Assembly (NCBI RefSeq): GCF_009687865.1
Contig: NZ_BLAE01000024.1
Coordinates: 25,039 to 89,038 of the forward strand
Reading direction: 5' to 3'
Source: Acrocarpospora macrocephala
GTDB taxonomy: Bacteria > Actinomycetota > Actinomycetes > Streptosporangiales > Streptosporangiaceae
DNA: 64,000 nucleotides
Shown here: in pieces, positions 36,319-46,429 of the stretch
Numbering within the stretch: the stretch's first letter is position 1
How the letters are laid out: every line of letters starts with the position of its first letter
The notes under the pieces: generated by a model
What the model saw: the letters and a program-made list of their open reading frames with translations, nothing else
What the model was told of the DNA's origin: nothing
Databases searched by the model: none
Program-made: the position numbers and the translations under genes

Positions 36319-37550
36319 CACGCCGCGCTCCTCTTGTATGCCGCGTCCGGCCAGACCGTGGCCAGCGACGTCCCCGCGGGCAGCCGCAGCACCCGCCAGC
36401 CCGTTCCGGTGAGCACGGCCTGCGCCTGCTCGAACCGCTCGTCGGCCGCGCGAGACTGCTCCCAGCTCGCCACGTCCAGCATGACGGCGACGCCGGTCAT
36501 GTGCCCGTGCCTGAGCCGGGCCAGCGCCTGCGCCTCCTCGGGGTCGATCGCGCCCAGCACGGCCACGATCAGGCCGTCGCCGCCGCCCTGGCGGAGCGCC
36601 GCGACGCCCTGCTCCAGGCTGCGGGACTGGCTCTGCCGCACCACCGCGAGGGTGTCGAGCAGCGACCAGGAGACGCCCTTGTCGGTGAGGTGCTGCGGCC
36701 CCTGGTCGGTGACCAGGCGCAGGCCGAGACCCTCGTGGGCCAGGTGCACGCCGATGGACGCGGCGGCCGAGACGGCCACCTCGAACGAGGAGCGCGGCCC
36801 GTCGCCGCGGTGGGCGGGGCGGCGGGTGTCCAGCAGCAGGGCGCCGCGGCTCTGCCACTGCTGCTCCTCCCGGCGCACCATCAGCTCGCCGTACCTGGCG
36901 GTGGAGCGCCAGTGCACCCGGCGCAGGTCGTCGCCCTGGCGGTACTCGCGCGGCGCCACGTCGTCGTCCCCGGCCGAGGCCACCGATCGAGTACGACTGT
37001 CGCCCCCGCCGGTCCACTCCCCGGACAGGCGCACCGGCGGCAGCGGGATCACCTGCGGGGTGACCACCAGCGAGTCGGTCACGGTGAACGTCCTGGCCAG
37101 CTCGACCAGGCCGAACGGGTCGGTGATCCGGATCGCCAGCGGCCCGATGGTGAACCGGCCGCGCAGGTCGGAGCGGACCTTGTAGTCGATCTCGCGGACG
37201 CCCTTGGCCTCCACCCGGTCCAGCACGAAGCGGGGGCGGGTGCCCAGCGCGTACTGCAGGGTGTCCTCGATCAGGAGCAGGCCGGTGGGCAGCCGGGTGA
37301 CGTTCTCCAGGCGGAGCGTCACCGTGCTGTCGCTGCCCGCCTCGACCCTGGCCGGGTCCAGCCGGCGGGCGCAGCTCAGCCGGTATCGGGTCCTGGCCAC
37401 CACCATCGCGGCCAGCAGCGGCAGCGCGGCGATCAGGACGGCCACCCGGAGCAGGTCGTGCTCGCCCAGGAAGAAGGCGCACAGCAGGGCCGCGAAACCC
37501 GAGGCCAGGAACGAGCGGCCCCGGGAGGTGAGCGCCTTGAGCCCGGTCAT
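36318..37550 (-). CDS. DUF58-domain protein
   Basis: 410 aa. Two membrane segments lie near residues 12-48, followed by a beta domain and the DUF58 signature REYRQGDDLRRVHWRSTARYGELMVRREEQ. The C-terminal part has a VWA-like pattern (ALLLDTRRP, VAVSAAASIGVHLA). DUF58 proteins pair with MoxR ATPases; the molecular role is not established. ATG 37550 overlaps the MoxR stop (ATGA), so the operon is coupled. Confidence 0.93.
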   Translation of the reverse strand: MTGLKALTSRGRSFLASGFAALLCAFFLGEHDLLRVAVLIAALPLLAAMVVARTRYRLSCARRLDPARVEAGSDSTVTLRLENVTRLPTGLLLIEDTLQYALGTRPRFVLDRVEAKGVREIDYKVRSDLRGRFTIGPLAIRITDPFGLVELARTFTVTDSLVVTPQVIPLPPVRLSGEWTGGGDSRTRSVASAGDDDVAPREYRQGDDLRRVHWRSTARYGELMVRREEQQWQSRGALLLDTRRPAHRGDGPRSSFEVAVSAAASIGVHLAHEGLGLRLVTDQGPQHLTDKGVSWSLLDTLAVVRQSQSRSLEQGVAALRQGGGDGLIVAVLGAIDPEEAQALARLRHGHMTGVAVMLDVASWEQSRAADERFEQAQAVLTGTGWRVLRLPAGTSLATVWPDAAYKRSAA

Positions 37551-38533
37551 TTGCTGTCCGGCACCGGGACGCGCCGGACCAGCTCGGTCATCACCTGCTC
37601 GGGGTGACGGCGCTGGCCCTGGGCCTCCAGGCTGGGCAGCAGCCGGTGCGCGAGCACGGGGACGGCGAGCTCCTGCAGGTCGTCGGGGATGACGTAGTCC
37701 CGGCCCGACAGCGCGGCGTGCGCGCGGGCCGCCCGGACCAGGTGCAGGGTGGCCCGGGGGGAGGCGCCCAGGCGCAGGTCGGGCGAGTGGCGGGTGGCGT
37801 CGACCAGGTCGATCGCGTACTTCTTGACCGACTGCGAGACGTAGACCGCGCGGACGGCCCGGATCAGGGCCTGCACCTCGGCGGTGCTGGCCACCGGGTC
37901 CAGCTTGCCCAGCGGCTGCGGGGCGCCGTGCACGTCGAGCATCTCCAGCTCGGCGGCCGGTTCCGGATAGCCCATCGCGATTTTCACGGTGAACCTGTCC
38001 CGCTGTGCCTCCGGCAGCGGATAGGTCCCCTCCATCTCGATCGGGTTCTGGGTGGCGATGACCATGAAGGGCGACTCCAGCGTGTACGTCACGCCGTCCA
38101 CGGTCACCTGGTGCTCCTCCATGCACTCCAGCAACGCGGACTGGGTCTTCGGGGAGGCCCGGTTGATCTCATCCCCGACCACGATGTTGGCGAACACCGG
38201 GCCCGGCTTGAACTCGAACTCCCGGGTCTGCTGGTTGTACGCGCTGACGCCGGTGATGTCGCTGGGCAGCAGGTCGGGGGTGAACTGCACGCGCCGGACG
38301 GGACAGTCGATGGACCGTGCCAGCGCCTTGGCCAGCATCGTCTTGCCGACCCCCGGCACGTCTTCGATCAGGAGGTGGCCCTCCGCGAGCAGAACTGTCA
38401 AGGTGAGCCGGACAACGTCGCTCTTGCCCTCGATCACCGATTCGATCGCGGTGCGGATCCGGTGCGCGACCTCGACCAGATCCTCAAGCCGTTCCGCGTC
38501 GACATCGGTGTCGGCGCCGTGTGTTACTGCCAC
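37547..38533 (-). CDS. MoxR-family AAA ATPase
   Basis: 328 aa AAA+ ATPase. Walker A GVGKTMLAKAL, Walker B VVGDEINRASPKTQSALLECMEE, sensor 1 IATQNPIEMEGTYPLPEAQRDRF and arginine-finger region are intact. It is distinct from the CoxD-type paralogue at 21-22 kb. GTG 38533 follows GGAGG by 4 bp. It is the first gene of the minus-strand operon and is divergent from the dcw cluster. Confidence 0.95.
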   Translation of the reverse strand: MAVTHGADTDVDAERLEDLVEVAHRIRTAIESVIEGKSDVVRLTLTVLLAEGHLLIEDVPGVGKTMLAKALARSIDCPVRRVQFTPDLLPSDITGVSAYNQQTREFEFKPGPVFANIVVGDEINRASPKTQSALLECMEEHQVTVDGVTYTLESPFMVIATQNPIEMEGTYPLPEAQRDRFTVKIAMGYPEPAAELEMLDVHGAPQPLGKLDPVASTAEVQALIRAVRAVYVSQSVKKYAIDLVDATRHSPDLRLGASPRATLHLVRAARAHAALSGRDYVIPDDLQELAVPVLAHRLLPSLEAQGQRRHPEQVMTELVRRVPVPDSK

Positions 38534-38922
38534 CAGGCCTCCAGAGGCATGCCGTATTACTGGGGGTTTGCCATTCCTTATCCATTGTGTGTACCGACAC
38601 TATGCCGCGACGGGTTCCCAGGCGACTTTGTGCGAAACAACCGTGAACTGCCCACAGTGTCGTGAACTTGCTTCTCGATCGGGTGGTACGGATGTCCGTA
38701 TTCCGTGACATCGGGCCATCCATTGCTGGTAGTGGCCTTGATCCCCTCCATTCCGCTCCACCCGGACCCGCCGGGAAGCCCCACGATCGGGGTTTTCGTG
38801 TCAAGTAGCGCCCGCGACACGCCCAAACACGGGGCACGGGCCGCGCCCCGCCCCACTTTGCTCCACCCTCTCTGACCTGCGGAAACGCGAATTTAACACC
38901 GTCTCCATACCGTTTGAATCAG
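38534..38922. other. Intergenic region between moxR operon and mraZ
   Basis: 389 bp without a credible gene; open frames here have atypical codon use. It must hold the moxR promoter; TAATAC on the minus strand at 38558-38553 is a candidate -10. An inverted repeat ACGGA-TG-TCCGT lies at 38688-38699. A CCCC-ACGATC-GGGG hairpin followed by TTTT lies near 38797. I see nothing else that I can name. Confidence 0.5.
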
Positions 38923-38974
38923 TTGACGGTGGGGAGAAGTGGAGTATGGTGGAGCCCAGTGGAGGGCCGTGGCT
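38923..38974 (+). promoter_or_regulatory. dcw promoter with array of MraZ-binding boxes
   Basis: TTGACG (38923-38928), 16 bp, TATGGT (38945-38950) form a sigma-A-type promoter. GTGGGG at 38929 and GTGGAG at 38939, 38949 and 38959 are spaced exactly 10 bp, with a weaker GTGGCT at 38969. MraZ is known to bind short G-rich direct repeats of about 10-bp pitch upstream of its own gene. The boxes fill the spacer, cover the -10 and pass the start site. Confidence 0.85.
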
Positions 38975-39014
38975 GCAGAGCTAGGTGTTCCGCACGGTAC
39001 GGGAGGTGGGGCCG

Positions 39015-39446
39015 TTGTTTCTCGGCACCCATCAGCCGCGCCTCGACGACAAAGGACGACTGTTCCTGCCGGCGAAGTATCGCGAGGAGCTGGCGGAGGG
39101 TCTTGTGATCACCAAAGGCCAGGAGCGCTGCCTCTACGTCTTCCCCGTAGAGGAGTTCCAGCGGCTCACTGAGGCTTTGCGCACCGCGCCGGTGACCGCC
39201 AAGGCCGTCCGCGACTACAGCCGTGTCTTCTTCGCCAGCGCTTCCGACGAAACGCCCGACAAGCAGGGGCGGATCACCATCCCCCCGAGCCTCAGGCAGT
39301 ACGCGGGACTGGAACGTGACTGCGTCGTCATCGGAGCCAACACCCGTCTGGAGATCTGGGACGCCCGAGCCTGGGAGACCTACCTGGCCGAACAGGAGCC
39401 GGCGTTCGCCGATCTGTCGGAGGAGGTGTTGCCCGGAGTCCTGTAA
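39015..39446 (+). CDS. mraZ: Transcriptional regulator MraZ
   Basis: 143 aa DNA-binding protein of two AbrB-like repeats. [25 protein letters not shown] and the second repeat [18 protein letters not shown] both carry the DxxGR signature. TTG 39015 lies 8 bp after GGGAGG and matches the usual MFLGTH start; the upstream GTG/ATG frame extension is unlikely. MraZ represses the dcw operon through its upstream box array, seen here at 38929-38974. Confidence 0.95.
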   Translation: MFLGTHQPRLDDKGRLFLPAKYREELAEGLVITKGQERCLYVFPVEEFQRLTEALRTAPVTAKAVRDYSRVFFASASDETPDKQGRITIPPSLRQYAGLERDCVVIGANTRLEIWDARAWETYLAEQEPAFADLSEEVLPGVL

Positions 39447-39744
39447 CCGGCGATCAGTCGTCCCCTGGTGGGTTATCGGGACAAAACCGATTGACCACAC
39501 CATCGGCCGTACTGATCTTATTGTGACCCGTCGGTGACGTTCGGCGAGGTCTCCACCCGCACCCAGCCGGCAGCTGATGCACCTTCCCCGGTGTCAGGTG
39601 TCGCGAGCAACGGTCTGCGGATGGGGACCTGGCCGGACGGGTCGGCTCCCCGCCTGGGGCCGATCCAGGGTGGGGACTAGATCATCGAGGGTGTGCGCCG
39701 CGTATCCGCGAGCCTAGAAGCGGCAGTCCGTTGGGGGTTGAACG
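39447..39744 (+). other. mraZ-rsmH intergenic gap
   Basis: 298 bp without a gene. TTGACC at 39491-39496 is a good -35 hexamer, but no convincing -10 lies at the right distance. GGGGG shortly before 39745 serves as the rsmH ribosome-binding site. I see no repeat or stable terminator. The gap is unusual because the rest of dcw is tightly packed, so rsmH may have its own promoter. Confidence 0.4.
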
Positions 39745-40710
39745 ATGTCTGAGGAGCGTCAGCAGCCGGGGGGTCACGTCCCGGTCCTGCTGGATCGTGT
39801 GCTGGAGCTGCTGGCTCCGGCGCTGACCGGGCCGGACGCGGTCGTCGTCGACGCCAACCTCGGGCTCGGCGGGCACGCCGAGGCGCTGCTCGCCGCCCAC
39901 CCGGCGCTGCACTTGATCGGCATCGACCGCGATCCCGTGGCCATCGAGCGATCCACCGCGCGGCTGGAGCCGTTCGCGGCGCGGGTCACGATCGTGCGCG
40001 CGGTCTCCGACGAGCTGGCCGGGGTGCTGGCCGATCTCGGCCGCCCGGTCGTCAACGGGGTGCTCTTCGACCTGGGCGTGTCCTCGCCCCAGCTGGACGA
40101 GGCCGAGCGCGGGTTCGCCTACTCGTACGACGCCCCGCTGGATATGCGGATGGATCGGGAGCAAGATCTTACCGCGGAAAAAGTGGTGAACACGTATCCG
40201 CCGGGGGAGCTCACCCGGATCCTGCGCGACTACGGCGAGGAGCGCTTCGCCTCCCGGGTGACCGGGCTGATCGTCAAGGAGCGGGCCAAGGCGCCCATCA
40301 CCTCGACCAAGCGGCTCGCCGACCTGGTCAGGCAGGCGATCCCCGCGGCCACCCGGCGCACCGGGGGAAACCCCGCAAAACGAACTTTTCAGGCATTGCG
40401 CATCGAGGTGAACGCGGAGCTGTCGGCGCTGGAGACGGCGCTGCCGGCCGCGCTCGACGCGCTGGCCGTCGGCGGGCGCGTGGTCGTGCTCGCCTACCAC
40501 TCCTTGGAGGACCGGCTCACGAAGCAGGTGCTCACGGCGCGGACCAGGGACACCGGCCCACCCGGGCTGCCGGTCCCGCTGGAGGCCCACCAGCCTCGGT
40601 TCCGCCTCCTGACGAGGGGAGCAGAGCTCCCGGACGACCACGAGGTGGCCCGCAACCCGCGGGCGGCCTCGGCCCGGATGCGGGCGGCAGAGAGGATCCG
40701 CCAGGGATGA
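39745..40710 (+). CDS. rsmH: 16S rRNA (cytosine-1402-N4)-methyltransferase
   Basis: 321 aa. Opens [13 protein letters not shown]; the SAM region is [16 protein letters not shown] (usually DATxGxGGH, here N-L-G-L). [38 protein letters not shown] and [13 protein letters not shown] are conserved. It modifies the ribosomal P site and is a standard dcw member. Its TGA overlaps the ftsL start (ATGA). Confidence 0.96.
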   Translation: MSEERQQPGGHVPVLLDRVLELLAPALTGPDAVVVDANLGLGGHAEALLAAHPALHLIGIDRDPVAIERSTARLEPFAARVTIVRAVSDELAGVLADLGRPVVNGVLFDLGVSSPQLDEAERGFAYSYDAPLDMRMDREQDLTAEKVVNTYPPGELTRILRDYGEERFASRVTGLIVKERAKAPITSTKRLADLVRQAIPAATRRTGGNPAKRTFQALRIEVNAELSALETALPAALDALAVGGRVVVLAYHSLEDRLTKQVLTARTRDTGPPGLPVPLEAHQPRFRLLTRGAELPDDHEVARNPRAASARMRAAERIRQG

Positions 40711-41351
40711 CGACCGACCAGGACAACAGGCGTGCCGGCACCGACGTCCGGACCAGGGCACGGGTGCCGGGGCGGACGGTCCCCGCGCCCAAGCAGGCGC
40801 CCAAGCCGCTGCCCACGCAGGTGCCCGGCCCGGTGCCGAAGCAAGCGCCCAAGCCGGAGCCCAAGGCGCCGCAACCGGCGAAGCCGCAGGCGACCCCCAA
40901 GGCCCCGCAGCCTCGGCTGAGGGCCCAGCGGCAGGAGCCCGTGGCGGCCAAGCCCGTGCCGAAGCCGATGGCGGCGCGGCCGGGCGACCGGCGGCCGCCG
41001 AGGGCGCCGTTCGTGCTGCTCGTGGTCGGGCTGCTCGGCGGCGGCCTGGTGAGCCTGCTGCTGCTGAACACCGTGCTCGCCCAGGACTCCTTCAAGTACA
41101 ACGAGCTGCGCCGGGTCACCGAGCAGCTGCACCAGCAGGCCAACCAGGAGGAGGGCCGCATCCGCGACGCGCAGCAGCCCTCCGGCCTGGCCGGGCAGGC
41201 GGGCGACCTCGGCCTGCGGCCGGACGACTCGGCGCCGGAGTTCGTCGGCGAGGGGCTGCACCCGGCCAGCCTGGGCGAGCGCGTCGCCGAGCCCGGCGAC
41301 GAGTCCGCGGCGCCGCGCCCCGCCGCCACGACGGAGGGCGCGGTCCGGTGA
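40707..41351 (+). CDS. ftsL: FtsL-like cell-division protein with long proline/alanine-rich cytoplasmic arm
   Basis: 214 aa bitopic membrane protein. About 97 cytoplasmic residues are built from P, A, K, Q repeats (for example PKQAPKP recurring). One membrane segment follows ([21 protein letters not shown]), then a short coiled-coil region [22 protein letters not shown] and a flexible C-terminus. FtsL with FtsB and FtsQ activates FtsW/FtsI. Identity rests on position between rsmH and ftsI, topology and size. ATGA overlap before and GTGA overlap after. Confidence 0.85.
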   Translation: MTTDQDNRRAGTDVRTRARVPGRTVPAPKQAPKPLPTQVPGPVPKQAPKPEPKAPQPAKPQATPKAPQPRLRAQRQEPVAAKPVPKPMAARPGDRRPPRAPFVLLVVGLLGGGLVSLLLLNTVLAQDSFKYNELRRVTEQLHQQANQEEGRIRDAQQPSGLAGQAGDLGLRPDDSAPEFVGEGLHPASLGERVAEPGDESAAPRPAATTEGAVR

Positions 41352-43480
41352 AAGACGGCGGCGGCCGGCCGCCCAGCGCCGGCCGCGGCGGCCCGGGAGG
41401 CGGTTCCCCGGGCGGTCCCCGTGGCGGTTCCGGAGGCGCTCGCCGCACTCCCGGCGGTTCCGGCCGCCCAAGGCCGCCCCTGCCGCCCCAGCCGCGCCCC
41501 GGGCCGCCACGCGAGCCCCGGCCCGCCGCCGGGCAGCCTCGCCCTGCCCAGAATCCGCCCCAGAACCCCGCTCAGCGCAAGGACGGCCAGAACAAGGACC
41601 CGCAGAACAGGACAGCGCCGACCAAGACAGCCCAGGGCCGGGACGTCCGGGGCCGGGATACGCAGGGGCGCGACGCTCAGGGGCGTACCGTGCCGATCGG
41701 GCCGGGCCGGGGCCGGCCCGGAGCGCCGCCGCGCCCGCCCGCGCGGCCCCCGCGCCCGCCCGCCATGCTGCGCCTGGGCGATCCGTCCCGGCGGATCAAC
41801 GTCGCGCTGGTGGTGATGGCGTTCGTGCTGTCCCTGTTCGCCGGGCGGCTGGTCCAGCTGCAGGGCCTGGACTCCAAGTCGTTCCAGGCCAAGGCGGCCC
41901 AGCAGCGGGTGCAGCCGGAGACGCTGCCGGCCAGGCGCGGGCCGATCACCGACGTGAACGGCTACGAGCTGGCGCTCACCTCCGACGCCCGCGAGATCTA
42001 CCTCGACCCGTACGAGGTCAGGCCCGACCAGCGGGACCTGATCGCGACCACGCTCGCCACCGAGCTGGGCCGGCCCAAGGAGGAGATCGCCGCCAAGCTG
42101 GCCCAGGCCGACAAGCGCTACCTGGTGGTGGCCAAGGACGTGGACCCGCTCCGGGCCCGCAAGATCATGGGCCTGGGCTTCCGCGGGGTCGGCTCCAAGG
42201 CCACCTACCGGCGGCTCTACCCGGGCGGTTCGCTGGCCGGCGGCCTGGTCGGTTTCGTCGGCGACGAGGGCTTCGGCCTGGAGGGCCTGGAGCAGGCGCA
42301 CAACAAGCTGCTGTCCGGCCAGGACGGCCAGCAGAGCATCGAGATCGGCCGCGACGGCCAGCGCATCCCGATGACCCGCAGCACCAGGGTCGCCCCCGTG
42401 CCGGGCCGCGAGCTGCGCCTCACCATCGACCGCTACATCCAGTGGGCCGCCCAGCAGGCCATCGCCAAGCAGGTGAAGGCGACCGGCGCGCGCAGCGGCA
42501 GCGTGATCGTGATGGACACCAGGACCGGGCAGATCATCGCGATGGCCAACGCCCCCGAGGTGGACCTGCGCAGCTGGCAGAAGGTCCCGGCCGAGCAGCG
42601 CGGCAATCGGGCCGCCTCGGAGGTGTTCGAGCCGGGCAGCACCAACAAGGTCATCACCGCCGCCGCGGCGCTGGAGGCCGGGGTGGTCGCCCCGCAGACG
42701 ATCTTCACCGTGCCGGACCACATCCAGTGCGCCGACCGCACGCTGCGCGACGCCCACCCGCACCCGACCGAGCAGATGACCTACGCGGAGATCCTCGGCG
42801 AGTCCAGCAACGTGGGCACCATCCTGGCCGGGCAGAAAATCACCAACCAGCGCCTGTACGACATGTTCCGGTCGTTCGGCTTCGGCGCCAAGAGCGGCGG
42901 CGCCCTCCCGGGCGAGGAGGCCGGCCTGCTGCCCAAGTGGCAGGACTGGAGCGGCAGCCAGCGCTGCACCATCATGTACGGCCAGGGCATCTCGGTCACC
43001 GCCCTCCAGATGGCCAGCGTCTACCAGGCCATCGCCAACGGCGGCGTCAGGATCGCCCCCACGGTCGTGGCCGGGACCACCGACCAGCACGACCGGCTGA
43101 CTCCGGCCCCCCTCGGCAAGTCCACCCGGGTGATCAGCGACCTGACCGCCAAGCAGCTCACCGCGATGCTGGAGGGCGCGGTCTCCGGCACGGACGGCAC
43201 CGGCAACGCCGCCGCCATCGACGGGTACCGGGTGGCGGGCAAAACCGGCACGGCAATGCGGTATGACCAGAAATGCGGGGGCTACTGTGGCTACACGGCC
43301 ACCTTCGTCGGCTTCACCCCGGCGGAGGCCCCCCGGTTGCTGGCGCTGGCCGTGATCCAGGACCCGAAGAAGGACCACTACGGCGGGACGATCGCCGCGC
43401 CCGTGTTCAAGGACGTCATGACATTCGCGTTGAAGACCAAGAAAATCCCGCCTACCGGCTCGACGAGCGCTCTGCCGTGA
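41348..43480 (+). CDS. ftsI: Septal peptidoglycan transpeptidase FtsI (class B PBP)
   Basis: 710 aa penicillin-binding protein that cross-links septal peptidoglycan. An unusually long cytoplasmic arm of about 150 residues, rich in G, P, R and Q, precedes the membrane segment (VALVVMAFVLSLFAGRLVQLQ). The PBP dimer domain follows. Transpeptidase motifs are EPGSTNK (SxxK, Ser near residue 429), ESSNVGT (SxN) and AGKTGTAMR (KTG). GTG 41348 overlaps ftsL (GTGA). An internal ATG at 41765 (MLRLGDPSRR) would remove the arm, but codon use supports the longer form. Confidence 0.96.
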   Translation: MKDGGGRPPSAGRGGPGGGSPGGPRGGSGGARRTPGGSGRPRPPLPPQPRPGPPREPRPAAGQPRPAQNPPQNPAQRKDGQNKDPQNRTAPTKTAQGRDVRGRDTQGRDAQGRTVPIGPGRGRPGAPPRPPARPPRPPAMLRLGDPSRRINVALVVMAFVLSLFAGRLVQLQGLDSKSFQAKAAQQRVQPETLPARRGPITDVNGYELALTSDAREIYLDPYEVRPDQRDLIATTLATELGRPKEEIAAKLAQADKRYLVVAKDVDPLRARKIMGLGFRGVGSKATYRRLYPGGSLAGGLVGFVGDEGFGLEGLEQAHNKLLSGQDGQQSIEIGRDGQRIPMTRSTRVAPVPGRELRLTIDRYIQWAAQQAIAKQVKATGARSGSVIVMDTRTGQIIAMANAPEVDLRSWQKVPAEQRGNRAASEVFEPGSTNKVITAAAALEAGVVAPQTIFTVPDHIQCADRTLRDAHPHPTEQMTYAEILGESSNVGTILAGQKITNQRLYDMFRSFGFGAKSGGALPGEEAGLLPKWQDWSGSQRCTIMYGQGISVTALQMASVYQAIANGGVRIAPTVVAGTTDQHDRLTPAPLGKSTRVISDLTAKQLTAMLEGAVSGTDGTGNAAAIDGYRVAGKTGTAMRYDQKCGGYCGYTATFVGFTPAEAPRLLALAVIQDPKKDHYGGTIAAPVFKDVMTFALKTKKIPPTGSTSALP

Positions 43481-43502
43481 CCGCGAACGATACGCTCTCG
43501 CC

Positions 43503-45065
43503 GTGAACCAGCCCGCAGCGCATCCCACGGGCCATCCCGTGGATCACCCGATGCGTCCGTCCTCCACGTCGGCCCGCCCGCTCTCCGGGCTGGCCACCCT
43601 GCTCGGCGCGCCGTCCGCCTCCGGCCGGGTGGCCCGCGGCGTGCTCACCGGCGTCACCATCGACTCCCGGCGGGTCCAGCGCGGCGACCTCTACGTGGCG
43701 CTGCCCGGCAAGGCGGCGCACGGCGCCGCGTTCTCGGCCGCGGCCCGCTCGGCGGGCGCGGTGGCCATCCTCACCGACGACGCCGGCCGGGACGAGGCCG
43801 CCGCCACCGGCCTGCCGGTGCTCGTGCTGCCGGATCCGCGCGCCCTGCTCGGCCAGGTCGCCGCCTGGGTGTACGGCCAGCCCGCCACCGACATCCTGGT
43901 CATCGGGGTGACCGGGACCAGCGGCAAGTCCACCTCCACGTTCCTGCTGGAGGCGGGCCTGGCCGCCGCCGGGCACCGGACCGGCCTGGTCGGCGGGGTG
44001 GAGATCCACGCCGGGGACATCCGGATCACGCCCGAGCTGACCACGCCGGAGGCGAGCGATCTGCAGGGCCTGTTCGCGCTGATGCGCGAGCAGGGGGTCA
44101 CCGCCGCCGCGATGGAGGTCTCCAGCCACGCGCTGGCGCTGGGCCGCGTCGACGGCATCTTCTACGATGTCGCGATATTTACGAATCTGTCCCAGGATCA
44201 CCTGGACTTCCACCGGGACTTCGACGACTACTTCGCCACCAAGGCGCGGCTGTTCACCCCGGAGTTCGCCCGGCTCGGCGTGGTCAACACCGACGACCCG
44301 CATGGCCTGGAGCTGGCCGGGTTCGCCAAGATCCCGATCACCACGTTCTCGCCGGCCGGGGGCCCCGAGGCCGAGTGGCGGGCCGTGGACGTGCGCCTCG
44401 GCTCGGACGGCAGCGCCTTCCGGGTGGTCGGCCCCGGCGGCATCGAGGCCGACGTGTCGGTCGCCCTGCCCGGGCCCTTCAACGTGGCCAACGCGCTGGG
44501 CGTGCTGGTCGCGCTGGTGGAGACCGGCGTGCCGCTGCAGACCGCGGTGGCCGGGGTGAGCGGGTTCGCCGGGGTGCCGGGCCGGATGGAGCGGGTGCCG
44601 TCCCCTCACGGGTTCGAGGCGATCGTCGACTACGCCCACAAGCCCGGCGCGGTCGAGTCGGTGCTGCGCTCGCTCCGCGAGGTCACCGAGGGCACGCTGA
44701 CCATCGTGCTCGGCTGCGGCGGCGACCGGGACCGGGGCAAACGCCCGCTGATGGGCGAGGCCGCCGCCCGGCTCGCCGATGTGGCCATCTTCACCAGCGA
44801 CAACCCGCGCAGTGAGGACCCGCTGGCCATTCTGTCCGCCATGATGGACGGGGCGCTGGAAGTGCCGCCGCCGGAGCGGGCCCGCGTGATCGTGGAGCCG
44901 GACCGAGCCGAGGCCATCGAGCTGGCGATCTCCCGTGCCCGCGCGGGAGATGTGGTAGTTGTGGCCGGCAAGGGCCACGAGCAGGGCCAGTATGTCGCAG
45001 GCGAGGTCGTGCCATTCGACGACCGCCAGGTGGTCGCCGCCGCCATTCGCAGGAGGAACGCATGA
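43503..45065 (+). CDS. murE: UDP-MurNAc-tripeptide synthetase (meso-DAP adding)
   Basis: 520 aa ligase adding the third stem-peptide residue. ATP loop GVTGTSGKSTSTF, substrate block TTPEASDLQ, VSSHALALGRV and carbamylated-lysine region YFATKARLF are present. DNPRSEDP matches the DNPR motif that selects meso-diaminopimelate rather than lysine, so the cell wall is meso-DAP type. GTG 43503 lies 22 bp after ftsI; the stop overlaps murF (ATGA). Confidence 0.97.
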   Translation: MNQPAAHPTGHPVDHPMRPSSTSARPLSGLATLLGAPSASGRVARGVLTGVTIDSRRVQRGDLYVALPGKAAHGAAFSAAARSAGAVAILTDDAGRDEAAATGLPVLVLPDPRALLGQVAAWVYGQPATDILVIGVTGTSGKSTSTFLLEAGLAAAGHRTGLVGGVEIHAGDIRITPELTTPEASDLQGLFALMREQGVTAAAMEVSSHALALGRVDGIFYDVAIFTNLSQDHLDFHRDFDDYFATKARLFTPEFARLGVVNTDDPHGLELAGFAKIPITTFSPAGGPEAEWRAVDVRLGSDGSAFRVVGPGGIEADVSVALPGPFNVANALGVLVALVETGVPLQTAVAGVSGFAGVPGRMERVPSPHGFEAIVDYAHKPGAVESVLRSLREVTEGTLTIVLGCGGDRDRGKRPLMGEAAARLADVAIFTSDNPRSEDPLAILSAMMDGALEVPPPERARVIVEPDRAEAIELAISRARAGDVVVVAGKGHEQGQYVAGEVVPFDDRQVVAAAIRRRNA

Positions 45066-46429
45066 TCCCGTTGCCTTTGGGCCGGGTCGCAGAGATCACC
45101 GCGGGCGCCCTGATGGGCCTGACCGACCCCCGGGCCGTGGTGCGGGGTCCGGTCGTGATCGACTCCCGGGCCGCCGAGCCGGGGTCGCTGTTCGTCGCGC
45201 TCAAGGGCGAGCGGGTGGACGGGCACGACTACGCGGTCCAGGCCTGCGAATCCGGCGCGGTGGCCGTGCTGGCCGCGCGCCCGGTGGAGGCGCCCACCGT
45301 GATCGTGGGCGATGTGGTGGGCGCGCTGGCCGAGCTGGCCAGGGCCGTGGTGGCGGAGCTGCCCGAGCTGACCGTGGTCGGGGTGACCGGGTCGGCCGGC
45401 AAGACCTCGACCAAGGACCTGCTGGCCCGGCTGACCGCGCGGATCGGGCCCACGGTCTCGCCCGTCGGGTCGTACAACAACGAGATCGGGCATCCGCTGA
45501 CCGTGCTCAAGGCCGACGCGGAGACCCGGTATCTGGTGCTGGAGCTGAGCGCCCGAGATGTCGGGCACATCGCGTATCTGGCCGGGATCGCGCCGCCCAG
45601 GATCGGGGTGGTGCTCAACGTGGGCACCGCGCACCTGGGCGTGTTCGGCGGCAAGGACATGATCGCCAGGGCCAAGGGCGAGCTGGTGGAGGCGCTGCCG
45701 AAGGACGGCGTGGCCGTGCTGAACGGCGACGACCCGCTGGTGGCGGGCATGGCCGTGCGCACCGAGGCCAGGGTGACCTGGTTCGGGCGCGGCGCAGGGG
45801 CGCACATCAGGGCCCTGGACGAGCGGCTCGACGAGCGGGGGCGGGCCGCGTTCACGCTGCGCACCCCGACCGGCGCGGCCCCGGTCCGGCTCCGGCTGTA
45901 CGGCGGGCACGCCGTCGCCAACGCCCTGGCCGCCGCGGCCGCCGCCTACGAGCTGGGCCTGCCGGTGGCCACCATCGCCGACGAGCTGTCGCAGGCCGAG
46001 CCGCGCAGCCGCTGGCGGATGGAGGTCACCGACCGGGCCGACGGCGTCACCGTGATCAACGACGCGTACAACGCCAATCCGGACTCGATGCGGGCCGCCT
46101 TCGCGGCGCTCGACGCGATGGCCGCCGGACGGCGCAAATTCGCCGTCGTGGCCGCGCTGCGCGAGCTGGGCGAGGACGGACCGGAACTGAACGAGGGCGT
46201 CGGCCGTCTGGCCGCGAGCGCGGGCCTGGCCGGTCTGCTCGTGGTGGGCGAGAACGCCGGCGAGATCATGGCCGGGGCCCCGGACGCGATCCACGCGCCC
46301 GACGTGGCGGCCGCCGCCGCCGAACTCGCCGAGCGGCTCCGGCCCGGCGACGTGGTGCTGATCAAGGGTCCCCGGGCCGCCGGTCTGGAACGGGTGGCGG
46401 AACGGCTGATAGGGGGTGACGCCCGGTGA
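45062..46429 (+). CDS. murF: UDP-MurNAc-tripeptide--D-Ala-D-Ala ligase
   Basis: 455 aa ligase adding D-Ala-D-Ala to complete the pentapeptide. ATP loop [42 protein letters not shown] and the C-terminal [13 protein letters not shown] are conserved. ATGA overlap with murE, GTGA overlap with mraY. Confidence 0.97.
   Translation: MIPLPLGRVAEITAGALMGLTDPRAVVRGPVVIDSRAAEPGSLFVALKGERVDGHDYAVQACESGAVAVLAARPVEAPTVIVGDVVGALAELARAVVAELPELTVVGVTGSAGKTSTKDLLARLTARIGPTVSPVGSYNNEIGHPLTVLKADAETRYLVLELSARDVGHIAYLAGIAPPRIGVVLNVGTAHLGVFGGKDMIARAKGELVEALPKDGVAVLNGDDPLVAGMAVRTEARVTWFGRGAGAHIRALDERLDERGRAAFTLRTPTGAAPVRLRLYGGHAVANALAAAAAAYELGLPVATIADELSQAEPRSRWRMEVTDRADGVTVINDAYNANPDSMRAAFAALDAMAAGRRKFAVVAALRELGEDGPELNEGVGRLAASAGLAGLLVVGENAGEIMAGAPDAIHAPDVAAAAAELAERLRPGDVVLIKGPRAAGLERVAERLIGGDAR

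Noticed and set aside
38484-38856. Small minus-strand open frames upstream of moxR
   Set aside because: Atypical codon use, no ribosome-binding site and no similarity that I recognise; the region is a promoter-bearing gap.
41765-43480. Short form of ftsI starting at the internal ATG
   Set aside because: Third-position GC and the GTGA overlap with ftsL support the longer form; kept only as an alternative.
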